Shown here: positions 17,237 to 27,030 of the stretch, one piece after another
Layout of the letters: each line of letters starts with the position of its first letter
Position numbering within the stretch: position 1 is the stretch's first letter
Origin: Clostridium bornimense
Lineage (GTDB): Bacteria; Bacillota; Clostridia; Clostridiales; Clostridiaceae
Assembly: GCF_018917145.1 (NCBI RefSeq)
Contig: NZ_JAHLOD010000009.1
Location: forward strand, 23,988 to 87,987
Reading direction: 5' to 3'
Length of the DNA: 64,000 nucleotides
Program-made: the position numbers and the translations under genes
The notes under the pieces: generated by a model
Database searches by the model: none
Told to the model about the DNA's origin: nothing
Seen by the model: only the letters and a program-made list of their open reading frames with translations

Positions 17237-17270
17237 AAAAAGACGTTGAAGTTTACTTCAACGTCTTTTT
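17237..17270. terminator. bidirectional terminator between small membrane peptide and tRNA-Pro
   Basis: AAAAAGACGTTGAAG and CTTCAACGTCTTTTT form a 15-bp perfect stem with a TTTA loop. It works for the plus-strand peptide gene and the minus-strand tRNA. Confidence 0.9.
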
Positions 17271-17272
17271 GG

Positions 17273-17345
17273 TCGGGGTGACAGGTCTCGAACCTGCGAC
17301 CTCATGGTCCCAAACCACGCACTCTACCATCTGAGCCACACCCCG
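17273..17345 (-). tRNA. tRNA-Pro (anticodon TGG)
   Basis: On the minus strand CGGGGTG pairs with CACCCCG as acceptor stem, GTTCGAGAC gives the T loop, and the anticodon loop TTTGGGA between CGTGG and CCATG carries TGG. The CCA end is not fully encoded (ACC then AAA). Confidence 0.95.
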
Positions 17346-17547
17346 AGGCACGAGACTTATTATATATGCAAATGTGACAAAAAGCAAGAAAAATTTCAAA
17401 AACAGTGAAAAGGTATATGTATAAGGTCACAGGGCACAAGGCACAGGTATAGATGAAATTCTTGCAGAATTTCTGAAATTTTAAGTGCTTAGTTGAATGT
17501 TATAAGTTAGACTATGGTTCTTCTTACACTATTATCTCTTCACTACC
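17346..17547. repeat. intergenic stretch with dispersed GAAATTC-N5-GAATTTC element
   Basis: No gene is visible here. It contains GGCACA-type motifs (17426-17447) and the 7-bp inverted repeat GAAATTC/GAATTTC with a 5-base loop at 17455-17473. The same layout occurs at 22912-22930 and, decayed, at 40791-40809, which suggests a dispersed intergenic repeat family. Confidence 0.5.
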
Positions 17548-17592
17548 AAAAAGGAACTGAGGCACAATGCATATTTATTGTGCGACAGTTCC
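17548..17592 (-). terminator. terminator of murC
   Basis: GGAACTG/CAGTTCC and, inside it, GCACAAT/ATTGTGC form an interrupted stem on the minus strand, followed by a run of five T. Confidence 0.8.
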
Positions 17593-17606
17593 ATTCATTT
17601 TAATTA

Positions 17607-18977
17607 TTATTTAGCTAGGAATGATTCACCAACTTTAAATATATCTCCAGCTCCTACAGTGATAAATAAATCACCATCTTCAAGAGTTTTTTCTAGATAT
17701 GATTCTATTTCATCAAAACTATGAATATTAATAGCATTTACACCTCTAGCTTTTATTGCATCGCAAAGCATTTGAGATGAAACTATACCAGTATCTTTTT
17801 CTCTAGCAGCATAAATATCAGCTAAAATTAGTTCGTCAACTTCATCAAATACTTCTGAAAATTCTTTAAATAAGCTCTTAGTTCTAGTGTAAGTGTGAGG
17901 TTGGAACGCTATAACTAACTTTTTATGAGGAAAGTTTTTAGCAGCTGCTAAAGTTGCTTTTATTTCTGTTGGATGATGAGCATAATCATCAATAACAGTT
18001 ATACCATTCTTTTTACCTTTATATTCAAAACGTCTATTAGTACCATGGAAACTTTCAAGACCAGCTTTAATATTTTCATAAGGTATTCCCATAGCTATAG
18101 AACCAGCTATTGTTGAAAGAGCGTTTAAGATATTGTGTCTTCCTGGTACTTTTAATGTAATAGAAAGAATTTTTTCATTTTTATATGTTACATCAAAAGA
18201 CCCACGACTTCTTTCATCAAAAATAATATTTTCAGCTTTTACATCACCGGAATTAATACCAAAAGATATTACATTACAATCTACAGTAGATGCAACTTCC
18301 ATAACTTTTTTATCTTCAGCATTAGCAATTAAGTATCCGTCTTTTGGAATTATATGAGCGAATTTCTTGAACGCTTCTTCTATTTGATTTATATCTTTGT
18401 AATAGTCTAGATGATCAGCATCAATATTTAATATTACGCCTATTGTAGGAAAGAAAGATAAGAATGATTCTTTATATTCACAAGCTTCTGTTAAGAAGAA
18501 GTCAGATTTACCGCAACGAACGTAACCATCGATAATATCAAGTTTTCCTCCAACTAATATAGTAGGATCTAATTCTGCTGATAAAAGTACGTGTGAATAC
18601 ATTGAAGTAGTAGTAGTTTTACCATGAGTACCAGATACAGCAATATTATGATGGAAGTCTTTCATGATTTCACCAAGGAATTGTGCTCTATTAAATAAAG
18701 GCACGTTTAGTTTACGAGCAGCTATAAGCTCTTCGTTATCTTCACTAATAGCAGCAGTATAAACTACAGCACCTACATTATTTAGATTTTCTTTCTTTTG
18801 ACCTATATAGATGGTTGCTCCAATATTTTTTAAATGTTCTGTTATAGGAGATGCATTCATATCTGAACCAGAAACTTTATAGCCTCTATGAAGTAAAATT
18901 TCTGCTAATCCACTCATCGAAACCCCACCGATACCTATAAAGTGAATATTATGGTCTTTATTTATATTTAATGACAA
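17607..18977 (-). CDS. murC: UDP-N-acetylmuramate--L-alanine ligase
   Basis: A 456-residue Mur ligase of normal length. The N-terminal Rossmann motif [14 protein letters not shown] (13-26) is specific to Mur[13 protein letters not shown] (around 115-126) is the ATP P-loop, and [12 protein letters not shown] is a typical MurC stretch in the ligase C-terminal region. The cytoplasmic enzyme adds the first L-alanine to UDP-MurNAc in peptidoglycan synthesis. The start codon is TTG, preceded by a strong GGAGGCGA. It is a single-gene unit divergent from purR, with its own terminator. murD appears at 62 kb, so the mur genes are scattered as usual in clostridia. Confidence 0.97.
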   Translation of the reverse strand: MSLNINKDHNIHFIGIGGVSMSGLAEILLHRGYKVSGSDMNASPITEHLKNIGATIYIGQKKENLNNVGAVVYTAAISEDNEELIAARKLNVPLFNRAQFLGEIMKDFHHNIAVSGTHGKTTTTSMYSHVLLSAELDPTILVGGKLDIIDGYVRCGKSDFFLTEACEYKESFLSFFPTIGVILNIDADHLDYYKDINQIEEAFKKFAHIIPKDGYLIANAEDKKVMEVASTVDCNVISFGINSGDVKAENIIFDERSRGSFDVTYKNEKILSITLKVPGRHNILNALSTIAGSIAMGIPYENIKAGLESFHGTNRRFEYKGKKNGITVIDDYAHHPTEIKATLAAAKNFPHKKLVIAFQPHTYTRTKSLFKEFSEVFDEVDELILADIYAAREKDTGIVSSQMLCDAIKARGVNAINIHSFDEIESYLEKTLEDGDLFITVGAGDIFKVGESFLAK

Positions 18978-19170
18978 AACTGTCGCCTCCTTAATTCTTA
19001 CTAGTCTATACTAATTATATACAAATATTCAGTAAATCAAAACAAAGATTGTGTAATTTTCTAAATTTTCTCCAATACTATTTATATTGATAATTTAGTG
19101 GTTTTATCATAAAATATGAATATTAGTAAAAAAATAAACTAAAAAAATTCGTATAAGGTGTGGAGAAAAG

Positions 19171-19980
19171 ATGGAAAAGTATTCTAGAGGTCAGAGAATA
19201 GGTGTAATAACTAAAAAACTTATAGAAAATCCGAACAAAGTTATAGGGTTGAACTATTTTACTGAAAGACTAAATGCAGCGAAGTCTACAACCTCTGAAG
19301 ATATTGTTATTATTAAAGATACATTTAAATCTTTAAATTTAGGAAAAGTGGAAACAGTGGCGGGAGCTTCTGGCGGAGTTAAGTACGTTTGTTCTGTTAC
19401 AGATGAGATGAGAGAAGAATTTGTATCAAAGTTGTGCAAAGTATTAGGAGAGAAGGAAAGAGTTATTATTGGTGATTTTCTTTATATGACGGATATATTA
19501 TATGATCCAGATATAATTTCAAAAGCAGGTCATATACTAGCATCAATTTTTATAGAGAAAGATATTGATTATGTAGTTACAGTAGAAACTAAAGGGATTC
19601 CGCTTGCTTATGAAGTAGCAAAGATGTTAGGAGTTAAATTAGTAATTGTAAGAAGAGATAATAAAGTTACTGAAGGAACTACAGTATCAATAAATTATGT
19701 ATCGGGATCAAGCAAAAGAATACAATCAATGTCACTTTCTAAAAAATCATTAAATGCAAAGTCAAACTGTTTGTTTATAGATGATTTTATGAAAGCAGGA
19801 GGCACAGCTAAAGGAATCGCTGATCTTATAAAAGAGTTTGATTGTAATTTAATTGGAACAGGAGTACTTATAGATAATGTAGAAAGTAGCGAAAAAATAG
19901 TAGATAATTATATATCACTTATAAAATATTACGGTATTGATAATAATGGAATGGCAATATTAAAACCTTCTATAATATAA
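19171..19980 (+). CDS. purR: pur operon repressor PurR (Bacillus type)
   Basis: A 269-residue protein with an N-terminal winged helix (residues 1-75, MEKYSRGQRIGVITKKLIEN) and a phosphoribosyltransferase-like domain whose PRPP loop is LFIDDFMKAGGTAKG (around 200-214). In Firmicutes this PurR represses purine genes and is released by PRPP. It is followed by spoVG, glmU and prs, an order conserved in Bacillus and Clostridium; prs makes the PRPP that this repressor senses. I found no CGAA-rich PurBox upstream, so autoregulation is not evident. Confidence 0.95.
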   Translation: MEKYSRGQRIGVITKKLIENPNKVIGLNYFTERLNAAKSTTSEDIVIIKDTFKSLNLGKVETVAGASGGVKYVCSVTDEMREEFVSKLCKVLGEKERVIIGDFLYMTDILYDPDIISKAGHILASIFIEKDIDYVVTVETKGIPLAYEVAKMLGVKLVIVRRDNKVTEGTTVSINYVSGSSKRIQSMSLSKKSLNAKSNCLFIDDFMKAGGTAKGIADLIKEFDCNLIGTGVLIDNVESSEKIVDNYISLIKYYGIDNNGMAILKPSII

Positions 19981-20027
19981 ATATTGAAAGAAAATAAAAT
20001 TTTTTTAATAAAATGTAAAAATAAAGA

Positions 20028-20052
20028 AGGAAATCCAAGATTTTTATAGAAT
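20028..20052 (+). promoter_or_regulatory. sigma-H-like promoter of spoVG
   Basis: AGGAAAT (20028-20034) and GAAT (20049-20052) are separated by 14 bp, close to the sigma-H pattern (AGGAWWT, 12-14 bp, GAAT). spoVG is a known sigma-H gene in Bacillus, which supports the assignment. Confidence 0.5.
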
Positions 20053-20084
20053 TTAATTATAAAAGTGTCTTGGAGGTGTATTGC

Positions 20085-20372
20085 ATGCAAATAACTGATG
20101 TAAGAATTAGAAAGATTACTAGCGAAGGTAAAATGAAAGCCATCGTTTCTGTAACCTTCAATAATGAATTTGTAGTTCATGATATTAAAATTATAGAAGG
20201 ACAAAATGGATTATTTATAGCAATGCCAAGTAGAAGAACTCCAGATGGAGAGTTTAAGGATATTGCTCATCCAATTAATACAGCTACTAGAGAACAACTA
20301 CAAAATTCAATTTTATCTGAATATGAAAAGGTTAAGAATCAAGCTAGTGAAGAGGAAAATGTAACTGAATAG
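20085..20372 (+). CDS. spoVG: septation/sporulation regulator SpoVG
   Basis: A 95-residue protein that starts [11 protein letters not shown] and contains [21 protein letters not shown], both diagnostic of SpoVG. It is a small nucleic-acid-binding regulator affecting asymmetric septation and virulence or cell-wall genes. The ATG at 20085 follows GGAGGTG; an upstream in-frame TTG at 20070 would overlap that ribosome binding site. A perfect inverted repeat ends the transcript. Confidence 0.96.
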   Translation: MQITDVRIRKITSEGKMKAIVSVTFNNEFVVHDIKIIEGQNGLFIAMPSRRTPDGEFKDIAHPINTATREQLQNSILSEYEKVKNQASEEENVTE

Positions 20373-20374
20373 TT

Positions 20375-20422
20375 AGATAATAATAAAATCTCATTTATAT
20401 AAATGAGATTTTATTATTATCT
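20375..20422 (+). terminator. terminator after spoVG: 24-bp perfect inverted repeat
   Basis: Positions 20375-20398 are the exact reverse complement of 20399-20422 and include ATCTCAT/ATGAGAT. It forms an unusually long AT-rich hairpin with internal T-runs. Confidence 0.75.
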
Positions 20423-20519
20423 ATATAAAACTTTACGCTGTTGAAAATATATGCGCTATAAAATATAATAATATGTGATATATATAAATATATATTAAAT
20501 ATTTGGTAGAGGTGTAAAT

Positions 20520-21896
20520 ATGTATAAGTGTTCATTGGTTTTGGCTGCGGGGCAAGGCACTAGAATGAAATCAAAGCTTCCGAAAGTATTACATAAGGTA
20601 TGTGGAAAGAGCATGGTAAATCATGTTATAGATACATTAAGAAAAGTTAATATAGATGATGTTAATGTAATAATAGGTACAGGTGCAGAGCTTGTTCGTA
20701 AAAATACCGAAGAGAAAAATGTAAGTTATTCTTTACAAGAAGAAACATTAGGTACTGGACATGCAGTAATATGTGCTAAGGAATTTTTAAAAGACAAAAA
20801 AGGTATAGTTGTTATAGCAAATGGTGATGCACCACTAATAGAACCAGAAACATTAGAAAACGTAATAAATAGTCACATAAGTGAGAAAAATTATGGAACA
20901 ATAATTACATCTATTATTGAAGATTCTACAGGTTATGGAAGAATAGTAAGAAATAATGAAGGTAATGTTGAAGCTATAGTTGAACATAAAGATTGTAATG
21001 AAGAACAATTGAAAATAAAAGAAGTAAATGCAGGTATGTATATATTTGATATAGAAGAATTACTTCAAGCATTAGACAAATTAAATAATAATAATGCACA
21101 AAATGAATATTACTTAACAGATGTAATAGAAATAATGGCTAAAAAAGGCTTAAAGGTAGGATCTGTGGTATCACCGTTTGAAGAGACTTTAGGTATAAAT
21201 TCTAGGGTACAATTAGCAGAAGTAGAGTCAATTATGAGAAGAAAGATAAATGAAAAACATCTTATAAATGGGGTAACTATAATTGATCCAAGTAACACTT
21301 ATATAGGAAGAGACGTAAAGATAGAGAAGGATGTTATTATTTATCCAGGATGTATATTAGAAGGAACTACAACAATATCTGAAGATTGTGTAATTTTACA
21401 AAATAGTAGAATTGTAGATAGTTTCATCGGAAAAGGTACAGAGGTACAAAGTTCTGTTATTTTAGAAAGTAAAGTAGGAGAAAATACTCATGTTGGACCA
21501 TTTGCTTATATTAGACCAGAATCAAATATAGGCAATGATGTAAAGATAGGTGATTTTGTAGAAATTAAGAAATCATCTATAGGAAATGGAACAAAAGTTT
21601 CTCACTTAACTTATGTAGGTGATGCAGAAGTTGGAGAAAATGTAAACTTTGGTTGTGGTACTGTTACAGTAAACTATGATGGAAATAATAAACACTTAAC
21701 CAAAATAGGCGATAATGCGTTTATTGGATGCAATACAAATCTTGTAGCACCAGTAGAAGTAGAAGACGGAGCATATATTGCTGCTGGATCTACAATAACA
21801 ACTACTGTACCTAGTGATGCATTAGCAGTTGCTAGAGCAAGACAAGTTAATATAAAAAATTGGGTTAGTAGAAGAGGGTTATATCAAAAAAAATAA
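20520..21896 (+). CDS. glmU: bifunctional UDP-N-acetylglucosamine pyrophosphorylase/glucosamine-1-phosphate N-acetyltransferase
   Basis: A 458-residue enzyme. [20 protein letters not shown] (residues 5-24) is the nucleotidyltransferase signature. [10 protein letters not shown] and NGDAPL are further GlmU motifs of the uridyltransferase half. From about residue 250 the sequence becomes hexapeptide repeats (left-handed beta-helix), with [10 protein letters not shown] and NYDGNNKH of the acetyltransferase site. It makes UDP-GlcNAc for peptidoglycan and other envelope polymers. It lies 9-14 bp before prs, so the two are one operon. Confidence 0.97.
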   Translation: MYKCSLVLAAGQGTRMKSKLPKVLHKVCGKSMVNHVIDTLRKVNIDDVNVIIGTGAELVRKNTEEKNVSYSLQEETLGTGHAVICAKEFLKDKKGIVVIANGDAPLIEPETLENVINSHISEKNYGTIITSIIEDSTGYGRIVRNNEGNVEAIVEHKDCNEEQLKIKEVNAGMYIFDIEELLQALDKLNNNNAQNEYYLTDVIEIMAKKGLKVGSVVSPFEETLGINSRVQLAEVESIMRRKINEKHLINGVTIIDPSNTYIGRDVKIEKDVIIYPGCILEGTTTISEDCVILQNSRIVDSFIGKGTEVQSSVILESKVGENTHVGPFAYIRPESNIGNDVKIGDFVEIKKSSIGNGTKVSHLTYVGDAEVGENVNFGCGTVTVNYDGNNKHLTKIGDNAFIGCNTNLVAPVEVEDGAYIAAGSTITTTVPSDALAVARARQVNIKNWVSRRGLYQKK

Positions 21897-21910
21897 GGAG
21901 GCCAATGGTA

Positions 21911-22867
21911 ATGATTTCACATGGCGAAAATATTAAAATATTTGCAGGAAATTCACATCAACAATTAGCACAAGATATAGCAGACATATTAGGTGTATCA
22001 GTTGGAAAATCTAAAGTTTCTAAATTCTCAAATGGAGAAATATCAGTAGATATTGATGAAAGTGTTAGAGGAGCTCATGTATTTGTAGTTCAACCAACAG
22101 CAGATCCAGTTAATGATTCATTAATGGAACTTTTAATAATGATAGATGCTTTCAAGAGAGCATCAGCAGGTAAGATAACAGCAGTTATACCTCATTATGC
22201 ATATGCAAGACAAGATAGAAAAGCGAAAGCTAGACAGCCTATAACAGCTAAGCTTGTAGCTAATCTTATTCATACTGCAGGAGCAGATAGAGTTTTAACT
22301 ATGGATTTACATGCAACTCAAATTCAAGGATTCTTTGATATTCCAGTAGATCACTTAGAGGGAGGACCTTTAATTGCTAACTACATTAAGGAATTAGATA
22401 TAGACCCAGAAGAATTAGTAGCAGTTTCACCAGATATCGGTGGAGTTAAAAGAGCTAGAAATTTTGCTGAGAAGTTACACATACCATTAGCGATAGTTGA
22501 TAAAAGAAGACCAAAGCCAAATGTATCTGAAGTTATGAATGTAATTGGAGATATAAAAGGTAAAACAGTAGTTATGATAGACGATATGATAGATACTGCA
22601 GGATCAATAGTTAATGCTGCTGAAGCATTAATGAAGATGGGAGCTAAAGAAGTTTATGCATCTTGTACTCATCCAGTATTATCAGGACCTGCTATAGAAA
22701 GAATAGAAAACTCTTGCATAAAACAATTAGTAGTTTTAGATACTATAGCATTACCAGAAGAAAAGAGAATTGATAAAATAAAAGTTTTATCAGTAGCGCC
22801 AATTTTTGCAGAAGCTATAAGAAGAATCTATGAAGATCTTCCAGTTTCAATAATTTTTAAAGACTAA
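21911..22867 (+). CDS. prs: ribose-phosphate pyrophosphokinase
   Basis: A 318-residue PRPP synthetase (ribose 5-phosphate plus ATP). [47 protein letters not shown] and the PRPP-binding loop [14 protein letters not shown] are all present. I prefer the ATG at 21911 (MISHGENIK) because it stands 9 bp from GGAGG, whereas ATG 21905 is only 3 bp from it. Last gene of the glmU-prs pair; a dispersed repeat and terminator follow. Confidence 0.97.
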   Translation: MISHGENIKIFAGNSHQQLAQDIADILGVSVGKSKVSKFSNGEISVDIDESVRGAHVFVVQPTADPVNDSLMELLIMIDAFKRASAGKITAVIPHYAYARQDRKAKARQPITAKLVANLIHTAGADRVLTMDLHATQIQGFFDIPVDHLEGGPLIANYIKELDIDPEELVAVSPDIGGVKRARNFAEKLHIPLAIVDKRRPKPNVSEVMNVIGDIKGKTVVMIDDMIDTAGSIVNAAEALMKMGAKEVYASCTHPVLSGPAIERIENSCIKQLVVLDTIALPEEKRIDKIKVLSVAPIFAEAIRRIYEDLPVSIIFKD

Positions 22868-22871
22868 TAGG

Positions 22872-22935
22872 ATGTATGCCAGTGCACAGTTTTCAGTGCA
22901 CATTTAAGGAGGAAATTCCTGCGGAATTTCTTAAA
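22872..22935. repeat. dispersed intergenic repeat element
   Basis: AGTGCACAGTTTTCAGTGCAC is split here into two AGTGCAC arms. It is followed by the inverted repeat GAAATTC-CTGCG-GAATTTC (22912-22930). The second part shares its layout with 17455-17473 and 40791-40809. Confidence 0.55.
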
Positions 22936-22985
22936 AAATAAGTGTGATGATGTTGAAGTTTGGTGTCATCACACTTATTTTTTTA
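22936..22985 (+). terminator. terminator of glmU-prs operon
   Basis: A 15-bp perfect stem (22936-22950 with 22966-22980; AAGTGTGATGA / TCATCACACTT) is followed by T-rich sequence. Confidence 0.9.
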
Positions 22986-23240
22986 TTATCAGTATGTGTT
23001 TTTTAGTGCATAATTAAGTTCAAATAATTAAGAATATACAATTTGGGTATGTCCTTGAATGAAAAAATAACACTTAAGTATAATAGTTCTCTATATTAGC
23101 AATAAAAGAAATTTTATCCAACTATTGTTGATAAAAAAATAATATGTTATAGTCTATAATATGGGTAGTATCAAATTAAGAACTACACCTAAAGATCTTG
23201 AAGAAATAATTATGAGCACACTAACATAGGTGGTGATGCT
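22986..23240. other. gene-free stretch before panG
   Basis: AT-rich; contains another GTGCAT fragment of the dispersed repeat near 23007. A 22-codon ATG ORF at 23161-23229 has no ribosome binding site and is not called. The panG promoter must lie here, but I could not fix it. Confidence 0.4.
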
Positions 23241-24101
23241 ATGAAGATAGGATTTTTCGGAGCCGGTAAGGTTGCGGTGTCCTTAGGAAAATATTTCAAA
23301 AACAATGGATTAGATATTGCAGGTTTTTATTCTAAAACGTTTGCCTCGACTGAATTTGCGAGAGACTTTACAGAAACTAATGGTTATAGTGATTTAGAAT
23401 CTTTTGTTTTAGATTGTGATATTATATTCATAACTACTAATGATGATGAATTGGTCAATGGATTTAACGAAATATCAAATTTTGATTTGGAAAATAAGAT
23501 AATTGTAAATACCTCAGGCTCATATTCTTCAAGTATATTCTCTAATGCTAGAGAATTAGGTGCATTTCCGTATTCATTACACCCAATCTATCCATTCTCG
23601 GATAAAGAAACATCATATAAAAATTTAGGACAGGCAGTATTTACATTAGAAGGTGCAGAGGAAAAGTTATCTCTTGTCAAAGGTCTAGTAGAAGGTTGTG
23701 GAAACAAAGTTATTTTAATGAAGGGTGATAAAAAAACATATCATCTAGCTTGTGCTATGGCTTCAAACTTAACTTTGGCTTTGTTATCATTAAGCTCAAA
23801 ATATTTACAAAAGGTAGGCTTTAATGAAGAAGATAGCATTGCAGCATTACGTCCTCTCGTTGAAAGTAATATTAATAGTATTTTTGACAAGGGCTTTGTT
23901 AATTCCTTAACAGGTCCTGTGGTTAGAGGTGATGTAGATACTATAGAAGGTCATTTAAGTAAATTAAATGAAGGTGACAAAGAGGTTTATAAAAGACTGT
24001 CTCTAGAGTTGTTAGATTTATCAATAGAGAGAAATGGATTAAGTAATAAGTATAAAAAAATAAATTCTATTTTAGGGGGAAATGAAAATGAAAAATACTA
24101 G
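23241..24101 (+). CDS. panG: Rossmann/DUF2520 protein, probable ketopantoate reductase PanG
   Basis: A 286-residue protein with an N-terminal NAD(P)-binding Rossmann fold ([14 protein letters not shown], residues 3-16) and a helical DUF2520 C-terminal domain ([14 protein letters not shown] onward). DUF2520 proteins in the PanG group reduce ketopantoate to pantoate in bacteria that lack PanE. Here the gene overlaps panB, and panC and panD follow, so it fills exactly the step otherwise missing from the operon. Inference from context is strong; sequence alone would only say dehydrogenase. AGGTGGTGA precedes the ATG. Confidence 0.82.
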   Translation: MKIGFFGAGKVAVSLGKYFKNNGLDIAGFYSKTFASTEFARDFTETNGYSDLESFVLDCDIIFITTNDDELVNGFNEISNFDLENKIIVNTSGSYSSSIFSNARELGAFPYSLHPIYPFSDKETSYKNLGQAVFTLEGAEEKLSLVKGLVEGCGNKVILMKGDKKTYHLACAMASNLTLALLSLSSKYLQKVGFNEEDSIAALRPLVESNINSIFDKGFVNSLTGPVVRGDVDTIEGHLSKLNEGDKEVYKRLSLELLDLSIERNGLSNKYKKINSILGGNENEKY

Positions 24102-24912
24102 TGCAACATTTATTGAAATGAAAAAAAGAGGAGAAAAGATATCAATGTTAACAGCGTATGATTATTCTACAGCTAAACTCATTGATTCTTGTGATATAAA
24201 TTCTATTTTAGTTGGTGATTCCTTAGGAATGGTATGCTTAGGATATAAGGATACTTTATCTGTTACGATGGAAGATATGATCCATCATACTAAAGCAGTA
24301 ACTCGTGGCGTAGAAAATGCTTTAGTAATAGGTGATATGCCATTTATGAGTTATACTAATATAGAGGATGCAGTAAAGAATGCAGGAAGACTTATAAAGG
24401 AAGGTGGAGCTGGAGCTGTTAAGCTTGAAGGTGGAGCTAAGGTAGCAAAACAGGTAGAAGCTATAGTTGATGCTCAAATTCCTGTAGTAGGACATATTGG
24501 ATTAACACCACAATCAATAAATGTTTTTGGTGGATTTAAAGTTCAAGGAAAAAGCGAAGAAGCAGCAAAACAGCTTATAGAAGATGCAAAGACTCTAGAG
24601 AAAGCAGGAGCTTTCGCTGTTGTTTTAGAATGTATACCAAGAGATGTAGCAGAACTTATAACTAAGGCTATCTCTATTCCAACTATAGGTATTGGAGCTG
24701 GAGAATGTTGTGATGGACAAGTACTTGTTTATCAAGATATGATATCTATGTTCCAAGGATTTAAACCTAAGTTTGTAAAAGAGTATGCTAATGTTGGTGA
24801 GATTATGATGGAAGCTTTCAAGGCATACGATAAAGATGTAAAAAGTGGGGCATTTCCAGAAGAAAAACATTGTTTTAGTATAGATGCAGCTGCATTAGCT
24901 AAGTTGTATTAG
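24088..24912 (+). CDS. panB: 3-methyl-2-oxobutanoate hydroxymethyltransferase
   Basis: A 274-residue enzyme that transfers a hydroxymethyl group to 2-oxoisovalerate, giving ketopantoate. [38 protein letters not shown] and [17 protein letters not shown] are the PanB motifs. An in-frame ATG six bases earlier (24082) is too close to the AGGGGG site, so I start at 24088. It overlaps the end of panG by 14 bp, and panC follows 11 bp later. Confidence 0.97.
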   Translation: MKNTSATFIEMKKRGEKISMLTAYDYSTAKLIDSCDINSILVGDSLGMVCLGYKDTLSVTMEDMIHHTKAVTRGVENALVIGDMPFMSYTNIEDAVKNAGRLIKEGGAGAVKLEGGAKVAKQVEAIVDAQIPVVGHIGLTPQSINVFGGFKVQGKSEEAAKQLIEDAKTLEKAGAFAVVLECIPRDVAELITKAISIPTIGIGAGECCDGQVLVYQDMISMFQGFKPKFVKEYANVGEIMMEAFKAYDKDVKSGAFPEEKHCFSIDAAALAKLY

Positions 24913-24923
24913 GAGGGGATTTT

Positions 24924-25766
24924 ATGAAAGTTGTATATACAATAAGTGAAGTTAGGGAATTAGTAAAACAATATAAAAGGGATGGACTTACAGTAGGGTT
25001 TGTACCTACAATGGGATATCTTCATGAGGGACATGGTTCTTTAATAAAGAGGGCTAAAGAGGAAAATAATATTGTAGTAGTATCTACTTTTGTAAATCCA
25101 ATTCAATTTGGACCTAATGAAGATTTAGATAAGTACCCAAGAGATCAAAAAAGAGATGAAGAAGTTTGTGAAACTTATGGTGGAGATGTTATGTTTTTAC
25201 CATCTGTAGAAGAAATGTATCCTGAAGAAAGAAAAACAACAGTATCAGTAGAAGGACTTACAGCTGGTCTTTGTGGTGCAAAAAGACCAGGACACTTTAA
25301 CGGGGTAACTACAGTTGTAACAAAACTTTTCAACATAGTACTACCAGATAGAGCTTATTTTGGTCAAAAAGATGCACAACAACTTATGGTTATAAAGAAA
25401 ATGGTAAGAGATCTTAATAGTCCTGTTGAAGTAATAGGGTGCCCTATTATTAGAGAAGAAGATGGATTAGCTAAGAGTTCTAGAAATAAATATCTAGGAG
25501 AAGATGAAAGAAAGGCAGCGTTAGTACTTTCAAGAAGCTTAAAAGAAGCTAAAAATGCTATAGAAAATGGTGAAAAGAATAGTAAAAAAGTTATATCAGT
25601 CATTAGTAATGTTATAAATAAAGAACCATTAGCTAAAATTGATTACGTAAATATTGTAGATATAAATACTATAGAGGATGTAGAAGAAATAGAAAGTGAT
25701 GTATTAATTGCTATTGCAGTATACATAGGAAAAACAAGACTAATTGATAATATTATAATAAAATAG
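24924..25766 (+). CDS. panC: pantoate--beta-alanine ligase
   Basis: A 280-residue synthetase joining pantoate and beta-alanine with ATP. FVPTMGYLHEGHGSLIKRA carries the HxGH nucleotide site, FVNPIQFGPNEDL, RPGHFNGVTTVV and KSSRNKYL (KMSKS-like) follow in order. AGGAGGGG precedes the ATG, and panD follows 15 bp later in the same operon. Confidence 0.97.
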   Translation: MKVVYTISEVRELVKQYKRDGLTVGFVPTMGYLHEGHGSLIKRAKEENNIVVVSTFVNPIQFGPNEDLDKYPRDQKRDEEVCETYGGDVMFLPSVEEMYPEERKTTVSVEGLTAGLCGAKRPGHFNGVTTVVTKLFNIVLPDRAYFGQKDAQQLMVIKKMVRDLNSPVEVIGCPIIREEDGLAKSSRNKYLGEDERKAALVLSRSLKEAKNAIENGEKNSKKVISVISNVINKEPLAKIDYVNIVDINTIEDVEEIESDVLIAIAVYIGKTRLIDNIIIK

Positions 25767-25781
25767 TAAGGGGATGAAATA

Positions 25782-26171
25782 ATGCAATTAACAATGTTAA
25801 AAAGTAAGATACATAGAGCTATCGTAACAGAAGCCAATGTAAATTATGTAGGAAGCATAACAGTAGATAAGGATTTATTAGATGCTGCAGGAATATTAGA
25901 ATATGAAATGGTACAAGTTGTTGATGTTGATAATGGAAGTAGACTTGAAACATACACTATCCCAGGAGAAAGAGGAACAGGCATAATTAGTTTAAATGGT
26001 GCTGCAGCAAGACTTGTTCAACCTGGAGATAAGGTTATAATAATGTCATATGCACAATTTACTAGAGAAGAGGCATTAGAGCATAAGCCAACAGTAGTTC
26101 TTGCTGATGAAAACAATAAGGTTTCTGAAATATTTCATTATGAATCACATGGAGAAATAAAGGGAAATTAA
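25782..26171 (+). CDS. panD: aspartate 1-decarboxylase precursor
   Basis: A 129-residue pyruvoyl-dependent enzyme making beta-alanine. The self-cleavage site is Gly24-Ser25 in NYVGSITVD, where Ser25 becomes the pyruvoyl group. The rest ([20 protein letters not shown]) is typical. Last gene of panG-panB-panC-panD and followed by a clear terminator, so the operon is complete from 2-oxoisovalerate and aspartate to pantothenate. Confidence 0.97.
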   Translation: MQLTMLKSKIHRAIVTEANVNYVGSITVDKDLLDAAGILEYEMVQVVDVDNGSRLETYTIPGERGTGIISLNGAAARLVQPGDKVIIMSYAQFTREEALEHKPTVVLADENNKVSEIFHYESHGEIKGN

Positions 26172-26220
26172 TATATTACTTATTTTTAGAATAAAAGTTA
26201 TCAAAAAGTTAAGAATTATT

Positions 26221-26245
26221 AAGGAGGATTTTACCTCCTTTTTTT
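26221..26245 (+). terminator. terminator of pan operon
   Basis: AAGGAGG and CCTCCTT form the stem with an ATTTTA loop and a following T-run. Confidence 0.9.
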
Positions 26246-26346
26246 GAATATAAGAAAATGTAGATTTCGTTAACTAAAGTACAAGGCTTAATTAGTGGTT
26301 TTGTTATTATAAAGAAGAATATAATTATTATAAAATTGGAGGTATT

Positions 26347-27030
26347 ATGGTGAATAATAGAATTTTAATAGTAGATGATGATAAAAATATTTGTGAACTT
26401 ATAAAATTATACGTAGAAAGTGAAGGGTTTGTTACAAAAGTAGTAAATGAAGGTGATAAAGTTTATGATGCGTTTAAAGAGTGGCAACCTGATTTGATAG
26501 TATTAGATGTAATGCTTCCAGGTAAAAATGGATTTGAAATATTAAAAGACATAAAATCAGAAAGTAATGTTCCTGTAATTATGTTAACAGCAAAAGGCAG
26601 TACTTATGATAAAATTACAGGTTTAGATTCAGGAGCTGATGATTATATTGTTAAACCTTTTGATGCAAGGGAATTAATAGCTAGAATTAAGGCTGTACTT
26701 AGAAGAAGTAATGGAAATGAAAATAATGAAAATGACGTTTTAGTGTTTAATGACTTAAAGATAGATATATCTTCTTATACAGTTTATTTAGGTGAAAAAG
26801 AAATAAAAATGCCACCAAAAGAATTAGAACTTTTACACTTCTTGGCTATGAATAAAAATAAGGTATTTACTAGAGAAGAATTATTATGCAAAGTATGGGG
26901 TTACGATTATCCAGGTGATTCAAGAACTGTAGATGTTCATATTAAGAGAATTAGAGAAAAGGTATCTGATGGAGAAGGTTGGTCTCTGCAAACTGTTTGG
27001 GGAGTAGGATATAAATTTGAGGTGAAATAA
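26347..27030 (+). CDS. OmpR/PhoB-family response regulator
   Basis: A 227-residue two-domain regulator. The receiver domain has the acidic pair DDD (around 10-12), the phosphoacceptor Asp54 in LIVLDVMLPG, a conserved T in MLTAKG and K in DYIVKPFDAREL. The winged-helix output domain covers about 130-227 (REELLCKVWGYDYPGDSRTVDVHIKRIREK). It shares its stop with the start of the histidine kinase gene (TAATG), so they are a cognate pair. The signal and targets are unknown; the co-transcribed HtrA-like gene suggests envelope stress. Confidence 0.93.
   Translation: MVNNRILIVDDDKNICELIKLYVESEGFVTKVVNEGDKVYDAFKEWQPDLIVLDVMLPGKNGFEILKDIKSESNVPVIMLTAKGSTYDKITGLDSGADDYIVKPFDARELIARIKAVLRRSNGNENNENDVLVFNDLKIDISSYTVYLGEKEIKMPPKELELLHFLAMNKNKVFTREELLCKVWGYDYPGDSRTVDVHIKRIREKVSDGEGWSLQTVWGVGYKFEVK

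Noticed and set aside
23161..23229. 22-codon ORF before panG (MGSIKLRTTPKDLEEIIMST)
   Set aside because: No ribosome binding site and no recognisable family; probably chance or a decayed fragment.
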